Source: Phalacrocorax aristotelis (Eukaryota > Chordata > Aves > Suliformes > Phalacrocoracidae). Taken from it: a stretch of DNA of 64,000 nucleotides. Position 1 is the first letter of the stretch. Each line of letters begins with the position of its first letter. Under the pieces are notes generated by a model that was given only the letters and a program-made list of their open reading frames with translations, did not search any database and was not told the DNA's origin. Below, piece after piece: positions 10,483 to 24,100 of the stretch. The DNA lies in contig NC_134282.1 in the NCBI RefSeq assembly GCF_949628215.1, forward strand, positions 10,042,223-10,106,222, in the 5' to 3' direction. A program made the translations under genes and the position numbers.

Positions 10483-13400
10483 TCTTCCTCTGACCCTGCC
10501 GAGGTTTACTCCTTTTGATCTATACTTCTCTTTTAAAGTGTGCAGTCTGTTCCATCCCTGAGGCTCACGATACATCTCTTACAGTGTTGGGCTTTTCTTC
10601 TTTCTTGCCGTTTGCCATAAAAGATTCTCGTGTCTTTGAAAAGTATGTTTTTCAGTTCTCTGTATTTTACTATTTTAATAAAATCAGTGGCAGGATTTTC
10701 TGACTTTGTCTTTTGATATCAAGGCAGGAGTCATGTCTTAGCCAAACTGATACCCAAACACTACAAATATTTGCAATGATTCCAGGAGACATTTTGCTTA
10801 GTATTTTTTTTTCAAAGCATTATATGTATATAACTGTTTGTTGATAAGGTTGAGTACATTTCAATGCATACACATATGTTTTGAAAAAAACTCAATTATT
10901 CTCTTTTCCCATAAACTTCTAATTTCAATTTTTCTTTTCTTCCACAGGGAACAATTCAAAGAACTGTTACTTGATGGCAAGCGGACCAGCAGTTTCTGTT
11001 CCTCCCTGGTCCCTGTTACTAAATGTAACAGTAGGCCACTTAGCCAAGACAAGGAAATCCCTGCTTCTCCCTCGGCGCAGGCTCTGCCCAAGCAGCTCCC
11101 ACGGGTGCCAAAGCCCAGGCTGATGCCTGGCCCCAGCCTGCCGGTATCTCAGCGGTGGGTTGCCAGATGGCCAGCACAGCGGCCCATCGCTGCTGGCTGC
11201 CAGTGCTGAGCTCCCACCTCTCCACAGGAATGTTACCACAGAGAGCTTCCACAGATGCTTTAACCACTCTTGAATTTTGAAAGCATTATAAAATGGACGC
11301 GTCAAACGCTCACAGCTCCACCTCCATGGAGCTTTCTCCTCACTTTAGTTGTGAAAACTAAGAGCGATCAAATAAATGAGTGTTCATGGAGAGAAAGAAC
11401 ATGAATCCTATAAATGAGTTCATGCCAAAAAGACGGCATAATGTCTATAAGGAGGCAATTTTTTCTGAAGTCCCGTAGTTGTTAAGCATCAGTCCTTCAC
11501 CAGCAAGGACTGTAGCACAGGGACACGCATGGCCAGAGAGGGGTTCAAGGGCTGCTGCAAGGACCTGGGTACCATGCGCTTCAGAAATTTAAACACAGAA
11601 AACTATAGAAGGCTTTTCTGAGGTTAAGTTTTAAAATTTCGTCTGGGCTCCCTTCTAGCTCCCTAACAGATCAGGCCGGTGCCCCAGTCCAGCACAGGCA
11701 CTTCACTGAAGGGGCTGATTTAATGCTCCAGTGCACGTGCTGCTTGGGATGTCCTGTGCCCCACATCTCTGTTCCTGCTCACCTCCTTTTGTGTGGAAAT
11801 ACCAGATACTCTGAACACCTCTGTCCTTTACACCTTATGCTCGTTGGTGACTTTATGCTGAATTCCAATCCCTCTATTCTTTACTATTTTCATTGTTACT
11901 TCCACATTGTATTCTCTCGACTGGAGGCACATGGTGGTCACAGCCACACTTGGGGCTGGACGCTGTGACAAGTAGCAGTCATGCAGTGGTGCCCTGTTGC
12001 CAGAAAATACACACACTCCCCCTGACCAGGTTCCCATTTTCAGACGTGATTTAATTTCAGCCTCTCTCTGTTTCTGCAGGCTAGAACTCCCATGCAATCT
12101 CTTTTTTAAAGCTGTGAGGCTGGTGTTCATCCCCAGTCAACAAGAACAGCAGACTACAAGGAAACTACAAACCACATTGACATCAGGGAAGACAAGGAAA
12201 AAGACAAAGTCTTTATCTCCGGTATCAGGAGTGTAACTTGCTTGTGTTAAAACACCTCTGTCAACACAGGCACCTTGTTCCAATTTTATTTTTTCTGCCA
12301 AACACACTGGGGGTTGTAGTTCTGCTAGAACTTTATCTTTCCATCTTCTCCCTCTTGCGCTTGTCTTTTCCCCCCAAATCTTGTAATTTCTGCTTATAAT
12401 TCTGAGCATCACTTGTTACCCATACTCTGTTGTTCCAGAATACCTTTATACTTTTCAAATGAAAAAAATCAGTACGAAAGTGGCATCTCCACTGCAGTTG
12501 AATGCTACTTTTATTCACTTATAGATACTGAGCTTCTGCTGACTTCTGAAATTTCAAATGATCCAAATGATCCAGAATGATGACAAATTACTCAGAATTA
12601 CATCTACCACATCCTGCAATCTGTAACAGAATAAGCCAAACCACATTGCTGCTTGCTTTGAAATTTATTAGGCTTGGAGACTAGAAGAAATTTGCCTTTA
12701 AATTTGCCTTTTTCCCCGATCCATACTCAGGGCTGAACTAAGCAAAGTGTTACATTTTGTGAAATGAGGTCATAACGTGCTTTTCAGCTTTAATGAGTAA
12801 TTCCTCACTTTACTTTGGGAGACAAATAATATTACCTGCTTAAGAGATCTGAACTCCAGCTGTTTCCTTCTTAAGACTTTTTGTTCTATTATACAGCCTG
12901 GCATTAAAGTAATTAACTTTTCTTTTTGTGTGCTCTAATCACACCCTGCAACAGACCACACAGCACTTCTGAACCTGTAGTGAGAAACGGGATGCCTTGA
13001 ACGTCCCTTCTCAGGAGCTGCCCAAACCGAGCAGCCTCGGGGAGCATCCCGGAGCGCTGAGTACCTGCAGAAGTGAAGGCACATCGCTGGCTGGGAGACC
13101 TTCCTGGTATTTTCTGTTTATCTTTTTTTTTTTTTTGCTTTTTTATAGAAACTGGAGACTGAAAGGACATAAAGAAACATTCCTTTTTCTTTCAGGAAAA
13201 TGTGCCATGAATTTACACTTGTATTTCAAAGAAGTTTAATCAGATCAGTAAAAAATTCACGTCAATTGGTATCCCATCGTATCTTTATATTTGCCTGATA
13301 TACATGACTTTGCCTGCCATTATATAAAGCAGCAGCAGTACAGATGTACCACTCAGATAACACCAGTATTGGTTGCACACGCCTTGAAGGTCTCTGGGAA

Positions 13401-16400
13401 TTAATATTGTAATGGATCATTTGTTGCTCTTCCTGTTTCTGTTCTATCACAAAGAAATATGTGAGGCTATTTCCTTTCTATATGCTTACATCAGTACGCT
13501 GGGCATTTTCAAAGCAGTTGTCCGGTCACAAAGTTTTCTGTACAAACTCCTCACTGCCCAGAGTTCTCTTAAATAACTTCAGTAGGCCAGTGTCTGCACA
13601 AATGATCTTTTCTATACACAGAGCCTAACTGTGTATACAACTGGTGCCTAAACTGTGCCTCCCTGTCCTGCCTCGGCAGCAGCAGCAGAGCAGGTACGTG
13701 GACACTGAGATGCTCACAGCTGCACAGCCAGAATGGCAGCTCCCTACCCAGCCCCCTCCACCCCCAGTTTAAAGGGCCTAGCTCCACAGCCGTTATTTGG
13801 TCGCATTGGTAATTAGGTTTATTTAGTTTCATTTTCCCCTTGAGTCCATTTTCACGTGAGAGCACATAGCGACATGCTTGCTGGGTTTTGTACTCGCTGC
13901 CTGCAATGGCAGCAGCCCTGCCAGCCTGCCCTCCCAGCCCTGCCAGCCCTGCCGGGGAGCTGCCCCCACCGGGCATTTCTTCTGGTGCTGGCTCCTGCTG
14001 GGAACCCCACTCAGGCAATTCCCTTCTTTGACAAGGTACAGGGCCAGCTTGCCTTATCGTTGGGTTTGTGCCCTGTTCATCCGCAATGTCATTTCTCACT
14101 ATGTCCTTTTATGTAGGTTACAGGGGGTTAAACCCTAGAGCACAGATGCCAAGGACAAGCTCTGCAGTAACAAGATGTGCAGGCAGGGCATGGTAAAGAG
14201 GAAACAAAGGAAATCGCAGATCCAGTGGTCTCTCAGATTATCATCTGATAATGATAATTACCATCTGGGATACCAAACAAGACAATGGAGTAATTATCTT
14301 CCAGCAGAGAAAGATAAAGAAATATGTTACCATACACTTATGTCATTCAACCAAAAAGACATAAATTAGGAGACAAGGGAAGAAAGAAACACGTTGTATA
14401 CAGAGAAAGTATTTTGAGAGACATATTTTAGAGTCACTATGTGTTATTACAACTGGAGCAAAAAAGAGGAACTCTCTTGGCTGAGCTAAGGCAGCCCTCA
14501 CCCAAGTGAAGCAAGAGTCTGACCTCCAAAAATTTTGCAACAGTTGCCTGACCTTCCCTCCAAAACTCAGCGAGGAAGGCTGCAGGGCCAACGATGATCT
14601 AGCCCAGGCCGGCAGAAGGCCCACAAGCACAGCAGTGGGACACCAACACGTCCTGGGATCCATGTGTGAGCATGGCCATTGGCATCCTCTCCACAACCAC
14701 ACCTCAAGCAGGGTAAAAGCACTTCCCGCTTCAGTTCCTACTTCAAAATGATCTGAAGGGAAAAGTTTAAAGTGAAACCTCTGAGTGATAGGTCATCCTG
14801 TAACAGGCATGGCATCAGGGACATAAGCTGAAAATATATTTAAATTTTCTCTTTGTCATTCCAAATGTGATAAATACTCAGAAAGATGACTTTGCAGAAT
14901 TAAGAAACTTGTATTATGGACACCTTACAGATCATTTCTAGCCCTCCCTCAGAGATCAGTTTCTGAAGACATTGAGCACGGGCAGAAGGTAACCTATGAT
15001 GCATGAACCACAGCTACTTTAAGCACCGACTTGGCAACTGTTGTCCAATCGTTACGCCATAAAAGCAGCCACCCTGGCAGCCTGCTGCCTCCTCACGCAG
15101 CCTCAGCATCCCTATAGAGGCCTGGTGCCTGTAGGCAGGCAGGCCTGTGTGACTGGAGGTGGACAAACCGATGCACGCACAGCCAGCAAGGACCAAAGCC
15201 TCCAGCTCGGCTTGCACCGGCGCTTTACTTCAAACCACAGCTCCTGCTTGAGTAAGATTGTAAGTCGAACAGGAATCTTTTGCTAAAGAAGAAGAAGTCA
15301 GTTAAGAATGCAATTTAATTCCGAACTAGCAGAAAAAGTCCCCGGACTCCAGCGAGCTGTGTAGTTGGCGCTAGGTGAGAGCAGCCTGGATGAACTGTCA
15401 GCCCTCCCAGGTGCCCTGTGCCCGCAGCACCCCTGGGCAGGAACGGGCACAGAAAGGTTTGTTCAGCTGCACAGGCGCTTCCAGCTGGGTACCCGAAAGC
15501 AAAGCTTCTCTCCTTAATATTTACAGTAACATAGCACTTAAAGGATAACTACATCTGCAGTCTCCTTAGCAGCCTGCCCCCCGATCCGCACAGTGACTAC
15601 AGCAGCACTGGGCTGCTCTTCACTGCAGACCACTGCAGAACTCCCACCCACGAGGAGTACAGGGTGCTGCCGTACCCCTATCTGCTAAACAGATAAATAA
15701 AAATCACAGTGCAAATGCATCTAGCTTGAAGTATGTCCAGTGGCTTCATTTTATCATACCAAATAGCTGGAATATACGGTAGTCACAAAATAAACCTTGT
15801 ACTCTTAATTTTCCTTTTTCTTTTTTTTTCCTGTGGCCTTTATTAAAGGCAGATACACAAGTCACTGCAAATGCAGACTAAACACAGTTATGATCCTGGA
15901 GAAGCTATTTGCTTCCTTAGGCTGTTATTTGTTTGACACTCATGAAACTCACATTCCCCGAAAAGGTCGGACATTAAATTTCAGTCTTGCTGATAAAGGC
16001 GGCAATCGTTACATCTCTTCTAACAAAGTGCAACTTCTGCAGTAACGAACTTCCGCTTCTGCTTCACGGCAACATGGAGGCCATTGCTTTCGCACTACAG
16101 GGCTAAAACCTACTTTTTTTTTTCCTGTTTTAGTGATATTATCTGCATGTGCATTTTAGTGAAGATAATGTATACATTTCAGACTTGGCCCTTCCACTGT
16201 ATTGTCCTTTTATTTTAAAGCTTCCTGCAACTATCAAGTGACAATATTTTTGTCAAAATTAATAAAGTATTTAAAATCTCTACTAGTCTACAAGCATATA
16301 AATGAGCAAAATCCACACTGTTACTTTCACAGCAAATAATTATGATATATGCTGTGTCCTTTGCATTCTCTGTAAAGATGAATTCTTTATTGTTCTTCAG

Positions 16401-17394
16401 TTCGTGCTGGAGCCCAGCTGGCAGTGCCAGGGTCCACTTTAACCTCTATGGGGAGCAGCATGGATGCTCAGTCCAGGTGGACCCTGCCTGCAATCCAACA
16501 TAGTATTTAATCATGGAAAACTGGTGGGACATTCTCTGGCAGCAATGTATTTCATGGCAGGAAGCTGAGGGTTAACTCTCAGGGAATTAATGTAATTTTA
16601 ATTTCTCATGGGCTTTACCAACTACTTCTGGGAAGACAGAGCAGGGCTGGGGAGCGATGCTCCGGGGACAGGCACCCACCCGCCTCGCCCAGAGCTGGAG
16701 GGGACCCCCGCAGGGGGAGCAGCACTCAGCCCCCATTGAGAAACACACCCAAATTGCCGCACAACTATGGCGGTGGTGCCTCAGCACAAATATCCCGCCC
16801 TGCCTCCCCTCCACCGACAGTACAGAATAAACCGTTAAACCAACTCATGGGGCTCTTGAAAGCACGTGAAAATACTTCTTTCAACTTTTCCAGCAGAGCA
16901 AGCACCACAGGAGATTAACTGACAAAATGATAGTAAAGCAGAAGACAAGAGAACGATGCGGCAGGCAGCTCCCGCGCCAGGTTGGTCCCATGTATTCCTG
17001 AGGGTGGGTCAGCACTTGTTTGGGGTCCTGGAGCAGCTACACACAGTGGGGGGTCCCACCGCACCCCCAGTAAGTACCAGGAAGGGTCTGCTTTGGAATC
17101 TGACTGCCACTTCTAATACTCTTAAGAACTCCAGAGTTTTGTTACTTAAACTTTGCATAACAAAATCTTACACTTAGCACTCATTTCTTTAATATATTAT
17201 TTAAATTTTCCCTAACTTACCTCCAGATAGCAAGACCTATATGCCAAAGTAGGTGCAACGAAATGCAGACATAATAAAACAATTTAGCTTCCTGAACAAC
17301 TTACCGTAACCCACTAAACAACTGTACACTATTCTGCTGTGAATTTGCACGGCCAGCAAGGGCCACAAAGTGGGGTAAAAAGCGTAAGTCTTAC
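10483..17394. other. Unassigned single-copy sequence
   Basis: No gene or recognisable repeat is seen. A strong-looking acceptor (pyrimidine tract ending CCACAG at 10947) precedes an 87-codon open stretch on the plus strand, without a convincing donor or domain. A T14 run lies at 13123-13136. CCCTGCCAG-type short repeats occur near 13915-13960. If the exon at 17395 joins the gene starting at 8090-9400, this is intron on the minus strand. Confidence 0.4.
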
Positions 17395-17490
17395 CTGGGG
17401 GGCCTGATGCGCGGGGTGCGTTGGCGCGCGCTGCAGCGCTCTGGCAGCGCAGCCACCGCCTCCTCCGGCAGCGCGCGGGGCTAATTACAA
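17395..17490 (-). other. Candidate alternative non-coding first exon
   Basis: This isolated block is rich in CpG (GCGCGC and GCGCGGGG clusters) in AT-rich surroundings. On the minus strand its end CCCCCCAG at 17395 is followed by GTAAGACT, a near-perfect 5' splice site. No ATG occurs on the minus strand in the GC block, so it would be 5' untranslated. A T12 run on the plus strand (17496-17507) lies just upstream on the minus strand and could keep the promoter free of nucleosomes. It is 8.3 kb upstream of the donor at 9087 in the same orientation, suggesting an upstream alternative promoter of the same gene. The donor overlaps the palindrome GTAAGTCTTAC, which also offers a weaker plus-strand donor. 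Confidence 0.4.
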
Positions 17491-20400
17491 CATGCTTTTT
17501 TTTTTTTGCAACAGCAGGATGGTGGCCTAGCGAGAGGGGAAATGGTGAAAGGCCAGAAGAATTATGCTTTCCAAACCCTATAGGTCTAAGGATATGAAAT
17601 AAGCTATTTGCAGTAGCATACAGCAGTAACCATGGTGACAGGCTGTGGTTTGCATATATATTTTCCTAAAGAAGCAAAAATTACTTTCAGCTAATAAAAA
17701 AAGAGACGCAAGGGGAAGTGCTTTTGCACTGCAGCCGCATCTTGAGTTGCAGCGTGCCTCGCTGCCAGGGAAGCTCGCATCTCAGGCACAAACGCACATT
17801 TTGAAATGCACCAGTTGAAGATGTCTCTGCTGTGACCTGTTAATCTGCCCATGGGCATCTGGCGGGGGGACAGGCTCAGGCCACCCAACCAGGCCATCGC
17901 CCGCAGTCCCTGGAAATGGGGCGATGGTTGGGGTGGTGCCCCTGGGGCTCCCTTCCTGCTGCGAGCCGCAGATAACAGCTGCCCATCCAGCACTGCCACT
18001 GCTACCGCCGGCACACTGCAGGCAGTGCCTGCAGCACGGCCGGCCTCAACGACCAGAGATATTTAGACTCATTTTTGTTGTTCCTGCTGCGGCTGCCGCC
18101 ATCTCCGGGCTTCCTGCATGAGCAACAACCCTTCCGCCCAAAGCCCTGCAGAGCGAGAGCTTGCCGCGCACTGCAGAAGTTGCTAGAAATGGCCCTTGCT
18201 CAACCCAGGGAGGGAAATGCTATCTTGCCGGCTTCGCCGGTCACTGCCAGTCTTTGTAAAACCGCAGAGCAGCTCCCAGCCTGGGGCTGCGCCTTGGCAG
18301 GAACCGGCTGCCCGTGGTGGGTATTGCACAGGGCAGAAGGTGTGTGTGGGTGGTAGCTAGGGAGCAGCAGCAGCACAGGCACCGCTGCAGTGGAAACACT
18401 GTCTGGCTTCCTTTCTGCTTTGTTTAAGCTGCTTTCCGCACATGGTGCAAGAGAGTTACTTACTTGCAGGGTACAATACACAGACCTGCTTGCAAAGTGG
18501 CCTGTTTCTCAAGAAACGGCCCATGTTTCCAGGATGTGCTGGAGGTGCAACGTGCAGGTAAAAGCAGCCTGGAGCCCACTGCAAAGGGATGCTGCAGTCA
18601 ACACTAATAGGAATTATGGACAGGATTTATTGTTATTTCTTTCTTCCTCTACCAGTGTCTCCCTCTACTACTCTCATGCTGTTGGAAGGCTGGTGTCAAC
18701 GCACGAAGGTTCATCACCTCATCCTACAGAATGCTGCATGAGTTAACAGAATATTTTTACACAAATTACTCACCCAGTTTACGTACCCCTCCCAGCACCA
18801 TGGCACGTACCAGCTAACCCAGAGCTGGTGTGCTGGCAGAGCAGGCGCAGCCCCACTGCCGGGGACCAGGAGGAGGTGTCTTCACTGCACGGCTTCGTCG
18901 CTGAAGTGACTGCAAGAGCTGCCATTTAATGAAATGCAGTTTCTCCAGACCTGGCCATTTATATTAGCATCACTGAAGCCCAAGGTGGGGTGGGAAGGCA
19001 AAAGCTGGTGGGGACAGGCAGCACCAGTGCTGGGCGATGGCCGTTCCCAGCAGCAGTGGGGGCAGTGGTACAGCCCTGCGCACTGGGGAGAGGGGAAGTC
19101 GCATGAGCGCCAGGGCTCCCTTTTGTCACCACTGTCAAGCTTCTGCACCGCGGGCTGGCTGGAGGGGGAACGTCCATGGGGAAGGCTTCTTGCAATGGGG
19201 CAGCGCTGACCCTCATGCTCCAACCTTGGCAGGAGCCCCCAAGGTCCTCCTTCTCCGAAGGATGTTAAGCACTTGCTGCTGGCTTCACTCTTTCAAAGCA
19301 CCGAGCATTGCAGACAGCATATCTCAAAGATCTAATCCCGGGAAATAACACATGGGTTTCAAAGCAGAAATAAGCAGACTGCTCACCACAATATATTTGC
19401 TGTACTACACTTATATTTGTTTTGCAGGCAGACGGACTTAACTACTAATTCCTACAAGATGAAGCCCCAAAACCTGGTTTTTAGGGAGCAGGAAGCTCTA
19501 AGTTGAATACTTCGGCATCTTATACAACTGTGTTTCACCTTTATACCTGGAAATCAGGAGATGATTTACAAAACAGGTTTCTTCCATGTTAAAAATCCAA
19601 ACAACTATGAAAAGAAATACACCTTCACATGGACAGCCATAGGAAATGCTTTTTAATGACTCACAAAGTGGTATTTTGCAGGGCAGCTGTGGTTCGATGG
19701 TGTGTTTCAGGAACAACGTCCTCCCGTGCCGCACCCAGCCGCTGCCAGACTCTCCTCCTCCCGGCTGGCCAGTGCGTGGCAGGGCAGGGCACGGACACCC
19801 GCCCATAAAAACACACTCTCATTCTGTCAGAAAGTGATTTAACTAGGTTGGCAAAATCCCTTCTATGGCCGCTGTTAAATTGTGTTAGGATTGTTTGCTT
19901 TACATTTGAACTCTCCATTTGGGAAAGACTGCTGGTTACCAAAAGGAGACTGCAGCAGCTATGGTGGGGAACACATTTGATGTTTCAGGGTTAATTGCTT
20001 TTTAATATAGAGTACATTCAAATGCATTAACTATTTAAGGGACTTCATATGACAGATACCCACTAAGCAGTGAATTTTTAAATCAAGTATACGTACAGCT
20101 ACTGCTTGTTTAGGGGGAATGAACGCCAAGCCCACAAACTTCACGTGTTCCTAGGTTTTATGGTGAAAAGAACTAAGCAAGTTTACACTGCATAGGTTAT
20201 ATTTTAATTTTGAAAATTACTGGTGTAAAATATGCAAGCTGTTGAACACAGCTGCAGGAACAGGGCTGAGAGGAGGAAGCAGGGAGAGGGAAGGCACTGC
20301 TAAGGAGGCGGGGGGAGAACTGCCCTCCATCCTGCACACGGTAGCCCAGGGAGATAAACAATTTCTACTTTCTGACCCACTGCACTCTTCTAATCATGCA

Positions 20401-23336
20401 TCTCAGCTTTAGAGAGATGCGAATTGGAGTGCACCAGCCTCCCCTGCCCTTTGGGGTGCTGCCAGGTGCCATGTGCTGCTTTTCACACAACAATGTTGTC
20501 TGTTGCACGTTATCACAGGGCAAGGTTTCTTAATTCATGCATCTAAGCAGCAGGCTTTGCTGGGATGCAGCGGGTGCCGTGCAGTGCTCCAGCTCTCCCT
20601 GCCCGCAGGCGATGCCGCCCACGCACGGGGCACGCACCGTTGCCCTGTGAACGCAGGGATGTTTGAGGCCAACACTAGAACGCAGCGCATGCAATCTCGG
20701 TATGTATATTTATCAGCAAAGTGCTTCTCACAAGATAAAAGTCTTGCAAATATTATTGCTAAGGAGCTCTCTTTGAGCCACCAGATGCAGGTAAGCAGTT
20801 GAGAGAGTTGAAAATGGCCTGGTGTGCCTAATGGTTTTCTGCAATTTTTCCGCAACACAAGGTTTTTAAAGAGCTATCCCATTTAAAAATCTTTTTTTTT
20901 CTTATCTCTTTGAAAGTATCACAGTACCCCAAATCTAGCTGGACCATGTAACATAAGAGTATATTCTGCATTAATTGCATGTCCTGCAAGGCATAGGGTA
21001 AACTTTATTTTTGTCAGTTTCAAGGATAAAATCTTTCCCTTCTGAGCTTTGCATCATGAGTTTAATCAACTGATACAAATAACGTAGTAAACAGAGCAGG
21101 GAAAAATGTAGTTACATCTTCCAGAAAAATTTACTTCTCTCCTTTTGGTAACCAGAAGTCTTTCCCAAATGGAGAGTTCAAATGTAAAGCAAGATCCAGG
21201 ACATTGCAAAGATTAAATCTTAAGTCTTGATTTCAATTCCTGATAAATAGCAAGATACACAAAAATTGCAGAATGTAGATGATACGCTGATTTGATTTTA
21301 CCATGATTTTGGAACACTTTTCTAAGAAATACCTATTCCTAGAGTAGAATTTGGTGCGTTTTTTCAAGGACATGGATACCACGCATGAGGGAGCTGTGCT
21401 TTTCCCATGCAGAAGCCTTTTTCCAGGCAAAGCACAGGCATGCTACTCATTTGTCAGGGTGTTTCAGGGGTTCGGCAGCCTGGTCAGAGTAAAACCTCAG
21501 ATGAGAGTGAAAAGGTACTCAGAAATTTCAGCCACAGCAGTGCAACACATACTGTTTTCCACATGTGCCAGCCACTTGTCCAGGAGTCCAACATGCCCTC
21601 GAGGTCTCCATCAGAACGGAGGCTTCCCCAGAGAAGGGTCTTGTTCTGGTCTGAAAAATCACAGCTAAAATGACAGAGATGTTCTCATTTATCATATCGT
21701 TCTTGCACTGCTGGGCGTAGCGTGTAAGCAAACATCACCCCTTCTTGTGTCCTCAGGTAATTCACTTTAATGTGATATTAATGCACAGGCTTATAAGATG
21801 TTTAGAACAGGGCCAGTACTCTTTCCCTGCAGTGTGAGATACGCAGCTGGGGAACTCTTCACACTCTGATGAATGAGTAAAACTGTTGGTTAATTACTGA
21901 TTAAAGATGAATTTGTTGGCACATTTTTGCTCAGACTGTCATTTGCTTTTCTGTGTTTCTTTTGCATCGAACTGAAGTATCGTCTACACCAGGCTGCTTA
22001 GGGAGATTTATGGTGGTAAGTCAGGTGACAACGCTCTCTGTCTAGCTTCTTCAAAGAGTTGTTCAAAGCCTGAGGTCTTTCTTAGGCCTTATTCTGCAGA
22101 TATTAAAATAATGAGCTACTTTTGGAAGGACTCTTTTCCCTCTTGAGCCTAAATTACCTCCAGCGGGAGCTCAGCAGGAGGAGGACAGCCGGTGACCAAG
22201 TGCCATGTCATTGTCTGCCTTTTGCATCTGCGCTGGAACAACATCTTTGCTGCTTGGCAGCTCATCGATGCTTTCTGCATGTTCCCCGGCTGAAGTCATA
22301 GCCCTGCGTGTGACTTGTTGCTGTGGAGATGCCTGTATCACAAACACAGGAACATGATGCCAGAGAGCAAAACAGTATGCAAAAGCAGAAGAGCTGAGCA
22401 AAATGCTTTTTTCCCCTGCAAATGTGATTAACAATTGCTAACACTGTGGAGAACGGATCTTCAGAGAGGACCGTGAATGTGTCTGTTCCTGGGGATGTGC
22501 AGGGCCACGTGTGCCCTCCCGAGGGCAGATGTCTGCACCCAGGGCTCATCCAATGCAGCAGCAGCAAAGCCTCCACTGTGGCACAGCACTTGCCTGCAGC
22601 TCCAGGAGTATGCCATAAATTGGGCTTTTGGTTTGAAAATGTAAATGTGCCAAGGGGTTCAATTAGTAATTCATATGACAAAGCTCTGAAGAACCCCTTG
22701 CATGGCACGGCAGCCTTGTGAAAAGCCTCAGAGGAGAGGAGCCGCCATGCTGTGGACTGTGCGGGACCTAGGGAGTGATGGGGGATAACATTCCCTGGGT
22801 GGGCTTCAGTTCCTTCCCTTGCCCAGCAATCCTCCAGGGGGGAGTGCTTCACCCCCAAGGGCCTGACACCGCCATTACAGAGCTGAACACGTATTATGGT
22901 TTTTTGGGGTTATGGTATTGTTTATTGTAATAGATCATTACTGCATTTTTAATTATTCTATTTGGGATGCCACTTCATAAAGAGAACCTGAGTGTTGGAG
23001 AGGTGGCCAAACATGACCTGAAGATTTACAGTTTGAATACTGAGAGGCTGGTCTTGGGTCAAAGCCTGAATGAAAAGCCTCGTTCACAAAGAGCAGCTCT
23101 GCTAAGCCTCGGTGCTGGGCAGCGGGTGCCGGGGAGCTGTAACCTGCTCTCCAGCCTCCCAGCAAGGAAGTGCCAACATTATCACCCACTGCTGTCTGCA
23201 GAGGCAAAGACTCAAACAAACTGCCAGTTCAACAGCTGTTGTGGTAACTGCTGGCAAAACCAGGGTGTACAATTGCTCATGGTTTGTAAACAGCCCTACA
23301 TTACTTCATTTTTTGAGTCAATAATACAATTTCATA

Positions 23337-23351
23337 ATTATGCAAATTATA
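23337..23351. promoter_or_regulatory. POU octamer-like motif (shared 15-mer)
   Basis: Second exact copy of ATTATGCAAATTATA, also at 7625-7639. Here it is extended to TAATTATGCAAATTAT, an imperfect palindrome with TAATTA homeobox-type cores. It lies in AT-rich unique DNA. Confidence 0.25.
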
Positions 23352-23454
23352 CTGGCTGCAGAATAGATGAAAAAATCATAAAGCAAACTGTTCTTCTGAA
23401 ACCAAATATTGTCCATAATGTTGAAAGGCTCCAAGTTTATAATCTGGGTTTTCT

Positions 23455-23520
23455 TGTTGGTGGTTTTGGGTTTTTTTTGGAGGGGTTGCTTTTTTGTTGT
23501 TGTTTTGATTTGTTTTTTAA
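23455..23520. repeat. T/G-rich low-complexity tract
   Basis: Runs of T interrupted by G, including GTTGTTGTTTTG. Simple sequence with no coding value. Confidence 0.7.
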
Positions 23521-24100
23521 AGAAAGAATTTCTGATTTTTGGGGGGAATAACTCTCATTAATACCTGTGTTGTGTTAAAGAGACATTTAAGTGAGGAGCA
23601 GAAATGTAAGAAATATCATCTATGTACTTCATTGTATTCATGTGTTATGAACTGGCCAGCACTTACATATGTGGTGTTTCCCAGTTAGGGCATCCAATAT
23701 TCAACAGAACAGGACCTGAAAGGGAACAGTGTAGCCAAGAAGGAAAAAGAGCTAAAACTAAATCATTCTCTAGGGAAACTGTGCTAAAGTCAGCAGGGAT
23801 GCAGCCAGTTCCTAAAAGTCCCAAGTAGCTCTGCACAAAAGTCCCAATGACACAGAAAAAATGTCTTCATAAATCCCGTAAAAAAATCATTAGAAATGCC
23901 AACAGGGGAAAACACCTTTTCACAGCAAACCCAAACCAAACACTATAGCCTGATATTTCCCTACAGCCACTTTTTTCCTGTGGTCTCACAAAGTCACACC
24001 AGTCACTGCCGTCACAAGCCTCATTTATACGCCTCCCAACTTCAGTGAAAGCTCTGTAAATTTCTTGGCTAAAAGGAGCCAGGAAGTCACACAGGCCTTT

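Larger units (their letters stand above)
17511..24100. other. Unassigned single-copy sequence
   Basis: GC-moderate patches (17850-18350, 18960-19260, 22440-22870) alternate with AT-rich DNA. Frames of 198 codons (22262-22858, minus) and 194 codons (22967-23551, plus) show no family motifs and no supporting splice context. A T/G-rich low-complexity run lies at 23455-23520. No tRNA or other RNA gene is recognised. Confidence 0.4.

Noticed and set aside
10948..11209. Strong acceptor followed by an open plus-strand frame
   Set aside because: The acceptor looks good but no convincing donor follows, the peptide is Ser/Pro/Gln-rich and unrecognised, and overlapping minus frames are equally long.
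13569..14099. 176-codon minus-strand frame
   Set aside because: It overlaps plus-strand frames in a CCCTGCCAG-rich patch and has no domain or splice context.
18458..18481. Good minus-strand donor (TGCAA followed by GTAAGTAAC)
   Set aside because: No exon-like sequence, CpG enrichment or acceptor goes with it. Isolated donor matches are frequent.
22262..23551. 198-codon minus and 194-codon plus frames close together
   Set aside because: No recognisable domains. The second runs into a T/G low-complexity tract that yields a Phe/Leu/Gly-rich tail.
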